In this document: piece by piece, positions 15,515 through 27,664 of the stretch
Layout: each line of letters opens with the position of its first letter
Position numbering within the stretch: position 1 is the stretch's first letter
Assembly (NCBI GenBank): GCA_040226215.1
Contig: JAVKFF010000206.1
Span: 1 to 37,576 of the forward strand
Reading direction: 5' to 3'
DNA from: JAVKFF01 sp040226215
GTDB taxonomy: Bacteria > Pseudomonadota > Alphaproteobacteria > DSM-16000 > Inquilinaceae
DNA: 37,576 nucleotides
The notes under the pieces: model-generated
The model's input: only the letters and a program-made list of their open reading frames with translations
The model's database searches: none
What the model was told of the DNA's origin: nothing
Program-made: the position numbers and the translations under genes

Positions 15515-16273
15515 CTATTGCTGGACGGACCCGTCCTCGCCCGCCGATGCCAGAAGTTCGCAGGTATCGCCGGTCACGTTGACCAGGCTCTGATCTCCCT
15601 CGACCACGGTGAAGCGGTGCTCCTGGCCCTCCAGCACGATCGAGTGGTGTAGCGGCAGCAGGCCCTCGACCGACGACACCTCGCCGCCGATCAGCGTGAA
15701 ATTGATGGTGACCTGCTGCGCCGGGTCGAACCAGCCGAGCGCGCCGCCGGCTTCGTTCGTGGCGTTTTCGCCGCGCCCGGTCACGGTGATGCGCCCGTCG
15801 GCGAAGGCCACGGAAGTGTTGGCGCCGCTATAGGCGGGCGTTGGCAGGATGAAGCGCCGCGTGACCGGCTCGCTGCAGTCGACCGGCTCCCGCGCCACCC
15901 GGATGTAGAAGGCGAGCCGGTCCGGCGAAACGCCGTCGTCCAGGCGGGACTGCACCAGTTCACCGAGTTCCCGTCGAATGCCGGTCGGCACGTCGCGATC
16001 GTAGGCAGCGCGCAGTTCGGCGGCCTGGGCGACGGCCGTCTGGGTTTCCGCCTGAAGCTGAACCACCTGGTTGGTCAGGGCTTCGTTCTCGTCGCTGAGT
16101 TCGATGATACGGGCGGCGAAGCGGTCCTCCCTTGTCTCCATCTGCTCGACGCCGATCTGATAGGCGAAGATCGCCGCGACGCCGATGGTGATGAGATAGA
16201 ATCCGATACGGATGATGGCGCCCCAGATGCGGCGCCGGTAGCGGCGATCGTAGTCGTAGAGACCATAGGACAT
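15515..16273 (-). CDS. membrane-anchored coiled-coil protein of unknown function
   Basis: 252 residues. A tyrosine- and arginine-rich cytosolic start (MSYGLYDYDRRYRRR) is followed by one transmembrane helix (about 18-40, IIRIGFYLITIGVAAIF). Next comes a predicted coiled coil (about 45-95) with Glu/Gln/Leu heptads such as LSDENEALTNQVVQL. The C-terminal domain (about 115-250) looks beta-rich, ends in an acidic tail, and contains a pair of cysteines (PVDCSEP and GDTCELL). The layout suggests an inner-membrane protein with a periplasmic coiled coil and a small sandwich domain. I do not recognise the family. It converges with the YdbH operon and diverges from mmsA. No Shine-Dalgarno sequence is obvious before the ATG, so the start is less certain than the frame. 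Confidence 0.7.
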   Translation of the reverse strand: MSYGLYDYDRRYRRRIWGAIIRIGFYLITIGVAAIFAYQIGVEQMETREDRFAARIIELSDENEALTNQVVQLQAETQTAVAQAAELRAAYDRDVPTGIRRELGELVQSRLDDGVSPDRLAFYIRVAREPVDCSEPVTRRFILPTPAYSGANTSVAFADGRITVTGRGENATNEAGGALGWFDPAQQVTINFTLIGGEVSSVEGLLPLHHSIVLEGQEHRFTVVEGDQSLVNVTGDTCELLASAGEDGSVQQ

Positions 16274-16501
16274 GGGGGAGGATAAGGCCCTGACTCAAAC
16301 GTGTATTCTTGTTCGAGGATCGATGATCCGATTAGGTGAGAACTACGACAATTCGTTGGCAGGCGCCAAGCCGGGCATCTGTCTGGCATGGCATCGGCAG
16401 CCCTGCTAGTGTTCGCCGCCTGCCGCCCCGGCGGCGGACCAGGATCGGGCGTCCGAGGGAATGCCCGTGAACCAGCCTGAACAGAGGAGCTGAGTAGGCC
16501 T
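16274..16501. other. intergenic region between divergent genes
   Basis: 228 bases between the coiled-coil membrane protein and mmsA. It contains a GGATC/GATCC inverted pair near 16317-16329 and TTGGC-N4-GCCAA at 16356-16369, which could be an operator for either gene. A GAGGAG ribosome site at about 16484 precedes the GTG start of mmsA. No clear -35/-10 pair was found. Confidence 0.4.
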
Positions 16502-17995
<1,494 letters not shown>

Positions 17996-18060
17996 GGACG
18001 GTCGGCTCATTTCGCTTTCCAGTCGTCCCGAGCGAGTGTGCGTGGAGCGATACCGCCCGC

Positions 18061-19908
18061 CTACAGGTCCACGAACACGGGCAACACGGCCACGAAGGTC
18101 AACCAGACCAGGATCGCCAGCGGCAGTCCGGCGCGGATGAAGTCGCGGAAGCGGTAGTGCCCAGGCCCCATCACCAGCAGGTTGGTCTGGTAGCCGATCG
18201 GCGTGGCGAAGGAGCAGTTGGCCGCGAACAGCACGGTCAGCGCCATGACCATCGGGTCGATGTCGAGGGCGATGCCGAGATTGACGGCGATCGGCGTGAA
18301 GAGAACCGCGCAGGCGTTGTTCGACAGCATATTGGTGGCGATCGCGACCACCAGGAACAGGGCGGCGATGGCCAGGAGCGGTGCCTCGCCGCCGACCCAT
18401 GCAGCGACGGCACCGGCGATCAGCGATGCCGCGCCGGTGACCTGCAACACCTCGCCCAGTGCCAGGGTGGCACCCACCAGCAGAAAGACCGTGCGGTCGA
18501 TCGATCGGCTCGCCTGGCGCAGGTTGAGGCAGCCCGAAAGCACCATCGCGACGGCACCCGCCGGCGCGGCGACGGAAATCGGCAGCAGGCCGGCGGTCAT
18601 CGTGACGACGGTGATCGCGAAGATCGCCAGCGCCATGGGCGCGCGCATCGGTCGCGGCATGTCGCGCACCGCCCACATCATCAGCAGCAGGTCCGGATTG
18701 GCACGCAGCCGGGCCACATTCTCACGCGGTCCGGCCAGCAGCAGCACGTCGCCGGCGGCGAGCCGGATGTCGCCCATGCGCTGCCGCGTCATCCGGCCGC
18801 GTCGCTGCACGCCCAGCACCAGGCAGTCGAAGCGGCGCTGGAAGCCGACCATGTCGATCGACAGGTCGACCATTCTGCTGGCGGGGGTGATCATCACCTC
18901 CGCCAGCACATGGTCCGACCGGGCCCGCCCGATCGGCTGCGCCGGGTTGTCGCCATCCGGCTCCCCGCCGGCCAGCAGGAAGCCGGCATGCCGTTGCAGC
19001 GCCTCGGTCAACGCGCTCGTGGTCGCCGCCACGATCAGCACGTCGTCGGCCTCGAGGCGGATATCGGCGAAGGGCGGCAGGATGGTTCGCTGGCCGCGCT
19101 GGATCAGCTGCACGGTGACGTCGGGCAGGGACTTGAAGCGCCCGGCTACCGCCTCCTCATGCCACAGCGGATCGTCGCGGCGCACGATGATCTCGGCGAT
19201 GAACTGTCTGCCGCCGGACCGGAGGCTGTCGGCGAGGCTGCCGCGATGAGGCAGCAGACGGGGCATCACCAGGAGCACGTAGACCAGGCCCACCAGGGCG
19301 AGGACGGCGCCGATGCCGGTGACCGAGAAGATCGACAGCGGCTCGAATCCGAGATTGGCCATGGCGCCGGAGACCAGCAGGTTGGTGCTGGAGCCGATCA
19401 GCGTCGTCATGCCGCCGAGGATGGCGGCGAAGCTGAGAGGCATCATGATCTGGCCGGCGGAGAGCCGCATGCGCTGGGCCAGTGTCTGCAGGATCGGGAT
19501 GAAGATCACCACGACGGGCGTGTTGTTGAGGAACGCGGAGACGATCGCAACGAAGATCAGGCTGCCGCCCAGTACCAGGGCGCGGCGGCGGCGGGCCGAC
19601 TGCACCACCAGGCCGACCAGGGCGTTGAGCGCGCCGGTCTGCACAATACCCTGGCCCATGACGATCAGTGACAGGACGGCGATCAGAGTCGGGTTGGCGA
19701 AGCCTGCCAGCAGGCGCTGGGGCGTCAGGAGCGGTGTGGAGTCCGGGCCAAGCAGGGGAAAGACCTGGAACCACAACAGGAGACCGACGACGAGGACGAG
19801 CGAGGTGATCTCGAGCGAGACCTTCTCCCAGGCATAGGAGATCATGCCCGCGGCCAGGAACGCGATGGCGATCCAGATGTGGAACTCGGTTGGAAGGATC
19901 ATCGTCAT
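18061..19908 (-). CDS. SLC13-family permease with TrkA-C (RCK_C) domains
   Basis: A 615-residue membrane transporter. The N-terminal half (about 1-185) and C-terminal half (about 415-615) each hold five or six transmembrane helices of the ArsB/NhaD/SLC13 fold, with NNTPVVVIFIPIL, GGMTTLIGSSTNLLVSG and the C-terminal SNNACAVLFTPIAVNLG and NCSFATPIGYQTNLLVMGPGHY motifs. Between them (about 215-395) lie two soluble TrkA-C-type ligand domains with DVLIVAATTSAL and AGDVLLLAGPRENVARL. This arrangement is typical of the sulfate or di- and tricarboxylate symporters of the SAC1/SLT type. The substrate cannot be fixed. It begins 61 bases after the lptD stop on the same strand and may share a transcript, with no obvious functional connection. 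Confidence 0.88.
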   Translation of the reverse strand: MTMILPTEFHIWIAIAFLAAGMISYAWEKVSLEITSLVLVVGLLLWFQVFPLLGPDSTPLLTPQRLLAGFANPTLIAVLSLIVMGQGIVQTGALNALVGLVVQSARRRRALVLGGSLIFVAIVSAFLNNTPVVVIFIPILQTLAQRMRLSAGQIMMPLSFAAILGGMTTLIGSSTNLLVSGAMANLGFEPLSIFSVTGIGAVLALVGLVYVLLVMPRLLPHRGSLADSLRSGGRQFIAEIIVRRDDPLWHEEAVAGRFKSLPDVTVQLIQRGQRTILPPFADIRLEADDVLIVAATTSALTEALQRHAGFLLAGGEPDGDNPAQPIGRARSDHVLAEVMITPASRMVDLSIDMVGFQRRFDCLVLGVQRRGRMTRQRMGDIRLAAGDVLLLAGPRENVARLRANPDLLLMMWAVRDMPRPMRAPMALAIFAITVVTMTAGLLPISVAAPAGAVAMVLSGCLNLRQASRSIDRTVFLLVGATLALGEVLQVTGAASLIAGAVAAWVGGEAPLLAIAALFLVVAIATNMLSNNACAVLFTPIAVNLGIALDIDPMVMALTVLFAANCSFATPIGYQTNLLVMGPGHYRFRDFIRAGLPLAILVWLTFVAVLPVFVDL

Positions 19909-19969
19909 GTCGGGCGCGATCGGTCTTGCGTCCGGTGAAAAGGGCGATGGAAGCCGCTCGCCGACCGCC

Positions 19970-22207
19970 TCAGAACACGTCTTCGTCGAAACGCACCGGC
20001 AGTTCGCCGAAGCCGGTCAGGGACAGGGTGACGAAGAAGCTCGTCCCGTCCTCGGTCCCGTCATCGTCCGTGAACGTGCGTCGCACGTCAAAGCCGAATG
20101 TGAAGCATTCGTCGGCATAGCGCACGCCGAAGCCGAACGCGCGGGATTGGTCGTCCTCGAGATCGCGGCGCCAATAGCCGCTGGCGCTCCAGAACTCCGA
20201 GATCGGCATGGCGGCGGAGATCGTCAGTTCCTGCTGGTCCTCGCCGGAACGCGTACCGGTCTGGGAGTCGATGAAGAGATACTCCACGCCGGCCGAAATC
20301 CAGTCGCTCTGGTAGCGGGCGGCGAGGTCGGTCTGGGTGGCGTCGAACTCCTCGTCATCGACGCGGAAGCGCCAGTCCACCTCCAGCCCTTCGATGGGAT
20401 TGACCGTCAGCCGGCCGACGATATCCGAGGTGCCGCCTTCCAGGCCGGAACCCGTGTTGAACTCCTCTGAATAGTCGGTGCGAAGGCTCTGGCCGATGAA
20501 CAGGCGGGCATTGATGCCGTCCGGATCGTACCAGGCCGTCTGCAATCCGTAGGTGAAGCGCAGGCCGTCATCGACCCGGTCGATGCCAGGATAGCGGCTT
20601 TCGCTCAGCAGGTTGATCTCGTCGAACTCGAGCGCGACACTGTCGTTGTTGGGGATGAACGCGTCGTCATCCAGGACGCCGGTGGCGCGGATGGCGGCCA
20701 CGGGCTCGATCAGTTGCTGGGTGTTGCCGTCCTGGCGCACGAAGGGGTAGCGCGCGGTGATGCCGACCGTGCCGACGCCGCGAAGTGCCAGCGCCTCGTC
20801 GTCCCGCAATGTCGGGTCGCCGGGCAGGGGCAGGTCCTCGGAATAATAGACCGCGCCGGAGAACGAGATGTCGCTCTGGGTGACCAGGCCGAACCGGGTG
20901 ATGTCCTGGCGCTGCCACCCGGCGGTGGCATTGAGCCGATAGGTGTCGATGTCCTCCAGCCCGGTGGGGACGCCGTCGAAATTGTCCTCCCGGGTCAGTC
21001 CCATCGTGCCCGCCTCGAGGAACCATTGACCGCCGAACCAGGCGTCGCCTGGCTCGCCAATGTAGTTGTACTCCGCCAGCGGCGCGACGATGGGCTGCTG
21101 AACCGCTTCCGGGCGCAGGTCGGTGAAATGGAACGCCTCCATCCTGGCGTAGGAGAGGCCGAAGAAGCCCTCGGCATAGGCCCGGCTCTCCAGCAGGTCG
21201 TCCTCGCTGATCTCGAAGGTGTCGAGATAGGTTTCGTCGGAGACTTCCTGAATGTCGAAGCCGGCCCGCCAGTTCTCGTCGAGTGCGAAGAGACCGTTGG
21301 CGAAGATATGGCCGCGCACGTCCTCACCGGTGTCGACCGGGGTTCCGGTATCGGTCTCGATGACTTCGGAATAGTTGATCGAGGCCTCGATGGTGATCTC
21401 GCCATGTTCGAAGCGCTGCCGGTAGAGGCCCGACAGCATCGCCGATTGCTCGGCGGTGAGCATCAGGTTGGTCACGAGGTCCTGGTCCGGCGCGATGTCC
21501 CAGTAGTAGCTGACGGTGCCGAAGATGCCGAGAGAGGGCGTCGAACCGAAGCGCGGGACGAGCAGGCCGCTGCGTCGCTCCACCGTCGGGTCGGGCGTGT
21601 AGAAGTAGGGCAGCCAGGCAACCGGCACGCCGAAGAATTCCAGAACGGCGTTCTCGTACTCGATGTTGCGGGTGGTGCTGTTGTGGGTGACGCGCTCGGC
21701 CAGCACCTGCCAGAGCGGGGCCTGCCGCGGGTCCTCTTCGCAGAGATCGCAGAGCGAGTAGACGGCGCGCTCGATCACCGTTTCGGTGCCGCCCCGCCGG
21801 TAGCCGACATCGGCGATCACCCGTGCATTCTCGCCGAAGCGGATGGCGACGTTGTCGACGAAGCCGTCGGCCAGATCGCCGGTCAGTTCGACATAGTCCG
21901 CGAACAGCAGCTCCCCCGAGGACTCGCGCAGCACGATGTTGCCACTGGCCGTGACCAGATCGATGTCACGGTCGTAGGTGACCTCGTCGGCGCGCAGCAG
22001 GCGGCCGCTCTGGGCGATGAAGACCTCGCCGCGGGCGATCACCAGGTTCTGCTCGGAATCGAAGATCAGCTCATCGGCGATGACGACCGCGGGTGCCTCT
22101 GGATCGAGGAGGGAGGCGTCGTCGAAGATATTCTGTGACGCAGCGGGGGCGCTCGCGAAGGCGATTGCGCTGGCGCATGCACAAGCCAGCAGTCCGAGCC
22201 GTCCCAC
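19970..22207 (-). CDS. lptD: LPS-assembly protein LptD
   Basis: About 745 residues. A signal peptide (LLACACASAIAFASAPAASQ) precedes an OstA/LptA-like N-terminal domain (about 30-150; DELIFDSEQNLVIARGEV, LLRADEVTYD). A large outer-membrane barrel follows, with YFYTPDPTVERRSGLLVPRFG and repeated aromatic beta-strands, ending near FDEDVF. The CDLCEEDPRQAPLW cysteine pair and the ECFTFGFD cysteine fit the disulfide pattern of the family. LptD with LptE inserts lipopolysaccharide in the outer leaflet. The frame opens at a TTG at 22216 that lies one base after a GAGG, too close to use. A GTG at 22207 sits 10 bases after it and is preferred. Usual neighbours surA, pdxA and rsmA are absent. Confidence 0.92.
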   Translation of the reverse strand: MGRLGLLACACASAIAFASAPAASQNIFDDASLLDPEAPAVVIADELIFDSEQNLVIARGEVFIAQSGRLLRADEVTYDRDIDLVTASGNIVLRESSGELLFADYVELTGDLADGFVDNVAIRFGENARVIADVGYRRGGTETVIERAVYSLCDLCEEDPRQAPLWQVLAERVTHNSTTRNIEYENAVLEFFGVPVAWLPYFYTPDPTVERRSGLLVPRFGSTPSLGIFGTVSYYWDIAPDQDLVTNLMLTAEQSAMLSGLYRQRFEHGEITIEASINYSEVIETDTGTPVDTGEDVRGHIFANGLFALDENWRAGFDIQEVSDETYLDTFEISEDDLLESRAYAEGFFGLSYARMEAFHFTDLRPEAVQQPIVAPLAEYNYIGEPGDAWFGGQWFLEAGTMGLTREDNFDGVPTGLEDIDTYRLNATAGWQRQDITRFGLVTQSDISFSGAVYYSEDLPLPGDPTLRDDEALALRGVGTVGITARYPFVRQDGNTQQLIEPVAAIRATGVLDDDAFIPNNDSVALEFDEINLLSESRYPGIDRVDDGLRFTYGLQTAWYDPDGINARLFIGQSLRTDYSEEFNTGSGLEGGTSDIVGRLTVNPIEGLEVDWRFRVDDEEFDATQTDLAARYQSDWISAGVEYLFIDSQTGTRSGEDQQELTISAAMPISEFWSASGYWRRDLEDDQSRAFGFGVRYADECFTFGFDVRRTFTDDDGTEDGTSFFVTLSLTGFGELPVRFDEDVF

Positions 22208-22333
22208 TGTCCACAAACCTCGCCGAAAGGGTGATGGCGAACCGGACGAGCCGATGCCAGGAGCGATTCAGCGCTTCAAGGTGCGCGTCACCCGCACGCG
22301 AGTCAAGCCGCGAAAGAGTGGAATGACAGGTGC

Positions 22334-23871
<1,538 letters not shown>

Positions 23872-23872
<1 letters not shown>

Positions 23873-23888
23873 GGAAATGCGTTTTCCT
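23872..23888 (-). promoter_or_regulatory. hairpin covering the helicase ribosome binding site
   Basis: On the minus strand AGGAAA (23888-23883), a 5-base loop ACGCA and TTTCCT (23877-23872) make a 6-bp stem that includes the only plausible Shine-Dalgarno sequence and touches the TTG start. Structure could limit initiation. Whether it acts in the cell is untested. Confidence 0.35.
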
Positions 23889-24147
23889 AATGTCGAGCTT
23901 CGGGTGAAGGCCCGTTGTCGTTCCAGTCGGAGCCGGACGCGTCCGGCCCCAGGGTGAGGTTGGAGGTTCAGTGCGCATGTTGACCGCCAGGATCAAGACG
24001 CCTAACCACGCCCGGTACTTGGAGCGGCACTGTAAGGAGTCAATCTTGCGTGTCAATTGCGATGCGCTTCAGATGCGGCGTAAATTCGCTGAAATACAAC
24101 GCTTTTTCGACATAGGCGCCATGAATTCCAGTCGTCGGTCCTGACCA
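23873..24147. other. intergenic region, divergent helicase and hydrolase genes
   Basis: 275 bases with no credible open frame. Apart from the hairpin at the helicase start it shows an AT-richer patch at about 24050-24125. That patch could hold the promoter of either gene. I found no recognisable operator. Cold-responsive helicase genes often have long leaders, and this length would allow one. Confidence 0.4.
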
Positions 24148-24837
24148 GTGGCCTTGGTTTTTCTTCCCGGTCTGTTGTGCGACGCCGCGTTGTTCGCGCC
24201 GCAAAGGGCGCATTTGGGCCCTGCGCACGACATCACGGTCGCCGATCTGACAGGCTTCGATGACATTACCGAGATGGCGCGGGACGTGCTGGATCGGGCC
24301 CCCCCGCGCTTCACGCTGATCGGCCTGTCGATGGGTGGCTATGTGGCGCTGGAGATCGTCAGGCGGGCGGCCGACCGGGTCGAGCGGCTGGCGCTCATCG
24401 ACACATCAGCCCGGCGTGACGACAATGAAACGCTGCGGCTGCGCCGCGGCCTCATCGAGCTGGCGCGCAAGGGACGTTTCCGTGGCGTGACGGCGCGTCT
24501 GCTGCCGCGGCTGGTGCACGAGAGCCGCCTGGCGGACAAGGCGCTCACCGGGACGGTGATGGCGATGGCCGAACGGGTCGGGCGGGAGGCCTATATCCGC
24601 CAGCAGACCGCGATCCTGAACCGGCTCGACCAGCGCGACCTGCTGCCGACGATAGGCTGCCCGGTGGCGGTGGCCGTGGGCGACGCCGATGCCGTGACGC
24701 CACCCGCGCTGTCCCGCGAGATGGCCGAGGCGATCCCGGCGGCAAGCCTCGACGTGATCGCGACCTGCGGCCATCTGGCGAGCCTGGAGCGCCCGGAGCG
24801 GGTGAACGCGATTCTCGACCGACTGCTCTCATCTTGA
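24148..24837 (+). CDS. alpha/beta-fold hydrolase
   Basis: A 229-residue compact alpha/beta hydrolase. The sequence opens directly at the first strand, VFLPGLLCDAALFAPQ, and carries a nucleophile elbow GLSMGG with Ser61. An acid lies in VAVGDADAVTPP (about 180) and the histidine in CGHLASLERPE (about 210), completing the triad. Such small enzymes hydrolyse esters, lactones or acyl conjugates, and the substrate cannot be predicted. The start is a GTG at 24148 with no strong ribosome site. There is no cap-domain signature specific to haloalkane dehalogenases or epoxide hydrolases. It stands as a single gene between the helicase and parE. Confidence 0.85.
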   Translation: MALVFLPGLLCDAALFAPQRAHLGPAHDITVADLTGFDDITEMARDVLDRAPPRFTLIGLSMGGYVALEIVRRAADRVERLALIDTSARRDDNETLRLRRGLIELARKGRFRGVTARLLPRLVHESRLADKALTGTVMAMAERVGREAYIRQQTAILNRLDQRDLLPTIGCPVAVAVGDADAVTPPALSREMAEAIPAASLDVIATCGHLASLERPERVNAILDRLLSS

Positions 24838-24936
24838 GGATGGCGCGGCCTGTCGCCGATTGACCAGGCGCGTTGGTGACCAGGCGCGTCGGAGCGTGTT
24901 CGGCTGATCGGCGTCCGCAGCAGGATGGGCGCATCC

Positions 24937-26946
24937 TCAGACGTCGAGATCGGCGACCGTCATGGCATGATCCTGGATGAAGCGCAGACGCAGTTCCGGC
25001 TTGCGCCCCATCAGGTGATTGATCAGCGTGGTGGCGTCCATCTCGCCCGTTTCCTGATCGTCGGCGACGGCGACGCGCAGCAGGGTGCGCTTGTCCGGGT
25101 TCATCGTTGTCTCGCGCAGCTGCGGGGCGGGCATCTCGCCCAGGCCCTTGAAACGGCTGATCTCGACCTTGCCGCGGCCATCGAAGGTGGACCGCATCAG
25201 CTCGTCCTTGTGGGCGTCGTCGCGGGCGTAGACCACCTTGCCACCCTGCTGGATGCGGTAGAGCGGGGGCTGGGCGAGAAACAGGCGGCCGGCGTCGATC
25301 AGGCCGCGCATCTCGCGGAAGAAATAGGTGATCAGCAACGAGGCGATGTGCGCGCCATCGACATCGGCATCGGTCATGATGATCACCCGCTCGTAACGCA
25401 GGCGGTCGATGTCGAAATCGCGCCGCGTGCCGCAGCCGAGCGCCTGTCCGAGATCGGCGATCTCCTGGTTTCCGGCCAGCTTCTCCGCCGAGGCGCTGGC
25501 GACGTTCAGGATCTTGCCGCGCAACGGCAGGATGGCCTGGGTCTCGCGCTGGCGCGCCGCCTTGGCGGTACCGCCCGCGCTGTCGCCCTCCACCAGGAAG
25601 ATCTCCGTGCCTTCGGCGCTGGTGCGCGCGCAGTCGGTCAGCTTGCCCGGCAGGCGGATGCGCCTGGTGGGCGACTTGCGCGCCATCTCCTTGTGGGCCT
25701 TGCGGCGGGCCCGGTCCTCGGCCCGTTCGAGAATGTTGTCGAGAAGCTGTCCCGACGCCGCCGGATCGGCAGACAGCCAGTGATCCATGTGGTCCCTCAG
25801 GACGTTCTCGACCAGACGGGTGGCCTCGGCGTTCGACAGCTTGTCCTTGGTCTGGCCCTGGAACTGGGGGTTGGGGATGAAGACCGACAGCAGCATCGCC
25901 GCCCCGGCGGTGACATCCTCGGCGATGATGTCGCGCGCACGCTTGACCCCGGCCCGGTCGCCGAAGGCCTTGAGGCCTTTCAGCAGGCCCTGGCGGATGC
26001 CGGCCTCGTGGGTGCCGCCCTGGGGGGTTGGCACCGTGTTGCAGTAGGAATGGACGAAGCCGTCCTCGTTATCGTCCGGCCAGGCCACGGCCCATTCGAC
26101 GCGGCCCTGCCCGTCGGGGAACTCGGCCATGCCGGCGAAGGAACGTGCCGCGATCAGGTCGCGGCCTTCGAGCGTGCTGGCGAGAAAGTCGCCGAGCCCA
26201 CCCGGGAAATGCAGCACCGCCTCCTGCGGCACCGACCCGTCGGCGCCGAGCAGGTCCGCGGCACAGCGCCAGCGGATCTCGACGCCGCGGAACAGATAGG
26301 CCTTGGAGCGCGCCATGCGGAACAGCCGGTCGGGACGGAACTGCGCGCGCTCGCCGAAGATTTCCGCATCGGCCCGGAAGGTGATCGCGGTGCCACGACG
26401 GTTGTGCACCGGGCCGGCGTCGGTGAGCGGGCCCTGCGGTACGCCGCGGCGGTACTCCTGGGTCCACAGGCGCTTGTCCCGGGCGACCTCGACGAAAAGG
26501 GATTCGGTGAGGGCGTTAACCACCGAGAGACCGACGCCATGGAGGCCGCCGGAGGTGGCGTAGACCTTGTTGGAGAACTTGCCACCCGAGTGAAGGGTGG
26601 TGAGGATCACCTCCAGCGCCGACTTGCCGGGGAATTTCGGATGCTCGTCGATCGGCACGCCGCGGCCATTGTCGCGCACGGTGATCCGGCCGTCCGCCTC
26701 AAGGGCCAGTTCGATCCAGCTGGCGTGCCCGGCCACCGCCTCGTCCATGGCGTTGTCCAGCACCTCCGCCACCAGGTGATGCAGCGCGCGTTCGTCCGTG
26801 CCGCCGACATACATGCCCGGCCGGCGGCGTACCGGCTCCAGACCCTCGAGCACCTCGATGTCCTGGGCCGAATAGGCGTCGTGGGGGCGTCCGGCGGGTT
26901 TCCCGGTCGGGAGTGGCGCGGTGGACTGGGCGAAAAGGTCGCTCAT
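24937..26946 (-). CDS. parE: DNA topoisomerase IV subunit B
   Basis: A 669-residue type IIA topoisomerase ATPase subunit, which with ParC decatenates chromosomes. The GHKL ATPase domain has LEGLEPVRRRPGMYVGGTD (about 30-50), EVLDNAMDEA, a DNGRGVPID loop and SGGLHGVGLSVVNAL. The transducer domain follows. The TOPRIM domain has EGDSAGGTAKAARQ near 452, MTDADVDGAHIASLL and FKGLGEMPAPQLRETTM. The C-terminus ends GEMDATTLINHLMGRKPELRLRFI. Length and the short TOPRIM spacing fit ParE rather than GyrB, which is longer. parC is not in the window. It is divergent from the thioesterase gene. Confidence 0.94.
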   Translation of the reverse strand: MSDLFAQSTAPLPTGKPAGRPHDAYSAQDIEVLEGLEPVRRRPGMYVGGTDERALHHLVAEVLDNAMDEAVAGHASWIELALEADGRITVRDNGRGVPIDEHPKFPGKSALEVILTTLHSGGKFSNKVYATSGGLHGVGLSVVNALTESLFVEVARDKRLWTQEYRRGVPQGPLTDAGPVHNRRGTAITFRADAEIFGERAQFRPDRLFRMARSKAYLFRGVEIRWRCAADLLGADGSVPQEAVLHFPGGLGDFLASTLEGRDLIAARSFAGMAEFPDGQGRVEWAVAWPDDNEDGFVHSYCNTVPTPQGGTHEAGIRQGLLKGLKAFGDRAGVKRARDIIAEDVTAGAAMLLSVFIPNPQFQGQTKDKLSNAEATRLVENVLRDHMDHWLSADPAASGQLLDNILERAEDRARRKAHKEMARKSPTRRIRLPGKLTDCARTSAEGTEIFLVEGDSAGGTAKAARQRETQAILPLRGKILNVASASAEKLAGNQEIADLGQALGCGTRRDFDIDRLRYERVIIMTDADVDGAHIASLLITYFFREMRGLIDAGRLFLAQPPLYRIQQGGKVVYARDDAHKDELMRSTFDGRGKVEISRFKGLGEMPAPQLRETTMNPDKRTLLRVAVADDQETGEMDATTLINHLMGRKPELRLRFIQDHAMTVADLDV

Positions 26947-27128
26947 GACGGGATCGCGGTCGCCTTCGGCTCAGGTGTGCCCGGGTCCGATCGCCGTCAG
27001 GTATGCAGGCCATCGGGCTCAATCGAGGTCCGGAATTGATCATCGGCCGGATGGCGTGGCCATTGCGGATGGCGCGGCCATTGCCGTTCGGACGGTGCCT
27101 AGCGCATCGTGATGACGGCGGACAAGCC

Positions 27129-27157
27129 TTTCACCCGGACATGCGCCCAGCTACAAT
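27129..27157 (+). promoter_or_regulatory. candidate sigma-70 promoter for the thioesterase gene
   Basis: TTTCAC at 27129-27134, a 17-base spacer and TACAAT at 27152-27157. Transcription would begin near 27164, giving a leader of about 24 bases. The -10 is good and the -35 is weak. Confidence 0.45.
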
Positions 27158-27187
27158 ATCTAGTGTGCATGAGATTTGGAATACACA

Positions 27188-27622
27188 ATGACTACGGAAC
27201 CAGCCCCGCCGATCCACGACGCGCGCCATCCCTGGGGTCCGCGCGGCGAAGGCGAGCCTGCCCTGCAGACCATCGCCATGCCCGCCGACGCCAATCCGAA
27301 TGGCGACATCTTCGGCGGCTGGCTGCTCGCGCAGATGGACCTCGCCGGCGGCGTGGTGGCGCTGGAACGCGCCCAGGGGCGGGTGGCGACCATCGCCGTT
27401 GAAAGCATGACGTTCCTCAAGCCCGTGCATATCGGCGATCTGGTCTCCTGCTACGCCACTGTCATGCGGACCGGCCGCACCTCGGTCCAGGTGCGCATCG
27501 ACAGCTATGTGCGCCGACGCATCACCGGCGAGACCGAGAAGGTGACCGAGGGCCTGTTCACCTATGTCGCCATCGACGAGGACCGGCGGCCGCGGCCATT
27601 GCCGGAACGCGAGCACGGCTGA
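27188..27622 (+). CDS. YciA-type acyl-CoA thioesterase
   Basis: A 144-residue single hotdog-fold enzyme that hydrolyses acyl-CoA to free acid and CoA. The family motif PADANPNGDIFGGWLLAQMD (about 33-52) carries the catalytic Asn/Asp region, followed by GGVVALERAQGRVATIAVESMTF, KPVHIGDLVSCYA and TSVQVRIDSYVRR. The length is close to YciA of E. coli and Haemophilus (about 132-154). The frame can be opened at a TTG at 27176, but the ATG at 27188 has a TTTGGA site at a suitable distance and is chosen. It converges on the small SOS-box gene, with 65 bases between stops. It may buffer CoA esters in lipid metabolism, but no operon partner is visible. Confidence 0.9.
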   Translation: MTTEPAPPIHDARHPWGPRGEGEPALQTIAMPADANPNGDIFGGWLLAQMDLAGGVVALERAQGRVATIAVESMTFLKPVHIGDLVSCYATVMRTGRTSVQVRIDSYVRRRITGETEKVTEGLFTYVAIDEDRRPRPLPEREHG

Positions 27623-27664
27623 GTCCGCGCACGGCGTCCCAGCCGACGCCAATCCTCAGCCGGC

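Noticed and set aside
16311..16354. GTTC and GAAC in the mmsA upstream region as a LexA box
   Set aside because: The two half-sites are inverted and not at the N7 direct spacing, so they do not fit the alphaproteobacterial consensus.
18157..19671. Long plus-strand open frame of about 500 codons
   Set aside because: Antisense to the SLC13 permease, His/Gln/Arg-rich, no known motif.
20714..22138. Long plus-strand open frame of about 470 codons
   Set aside because: Antisense to lptD. Its composition is Val/Gly/Glu-rich noise with no domain.
24925..27039. Long plus-strand open frame of about 700 codons
   Set aside because: Antisense to parE, whose ATPase and TOPRIM motifs are complete.
27040..27100. 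Repeated GGCCATTGC units near parE and again near 27590 as a mobile repeat
   Set aside because: Short (about 10-18 bases), imperfect and compatible with chance in a GC-rich region.
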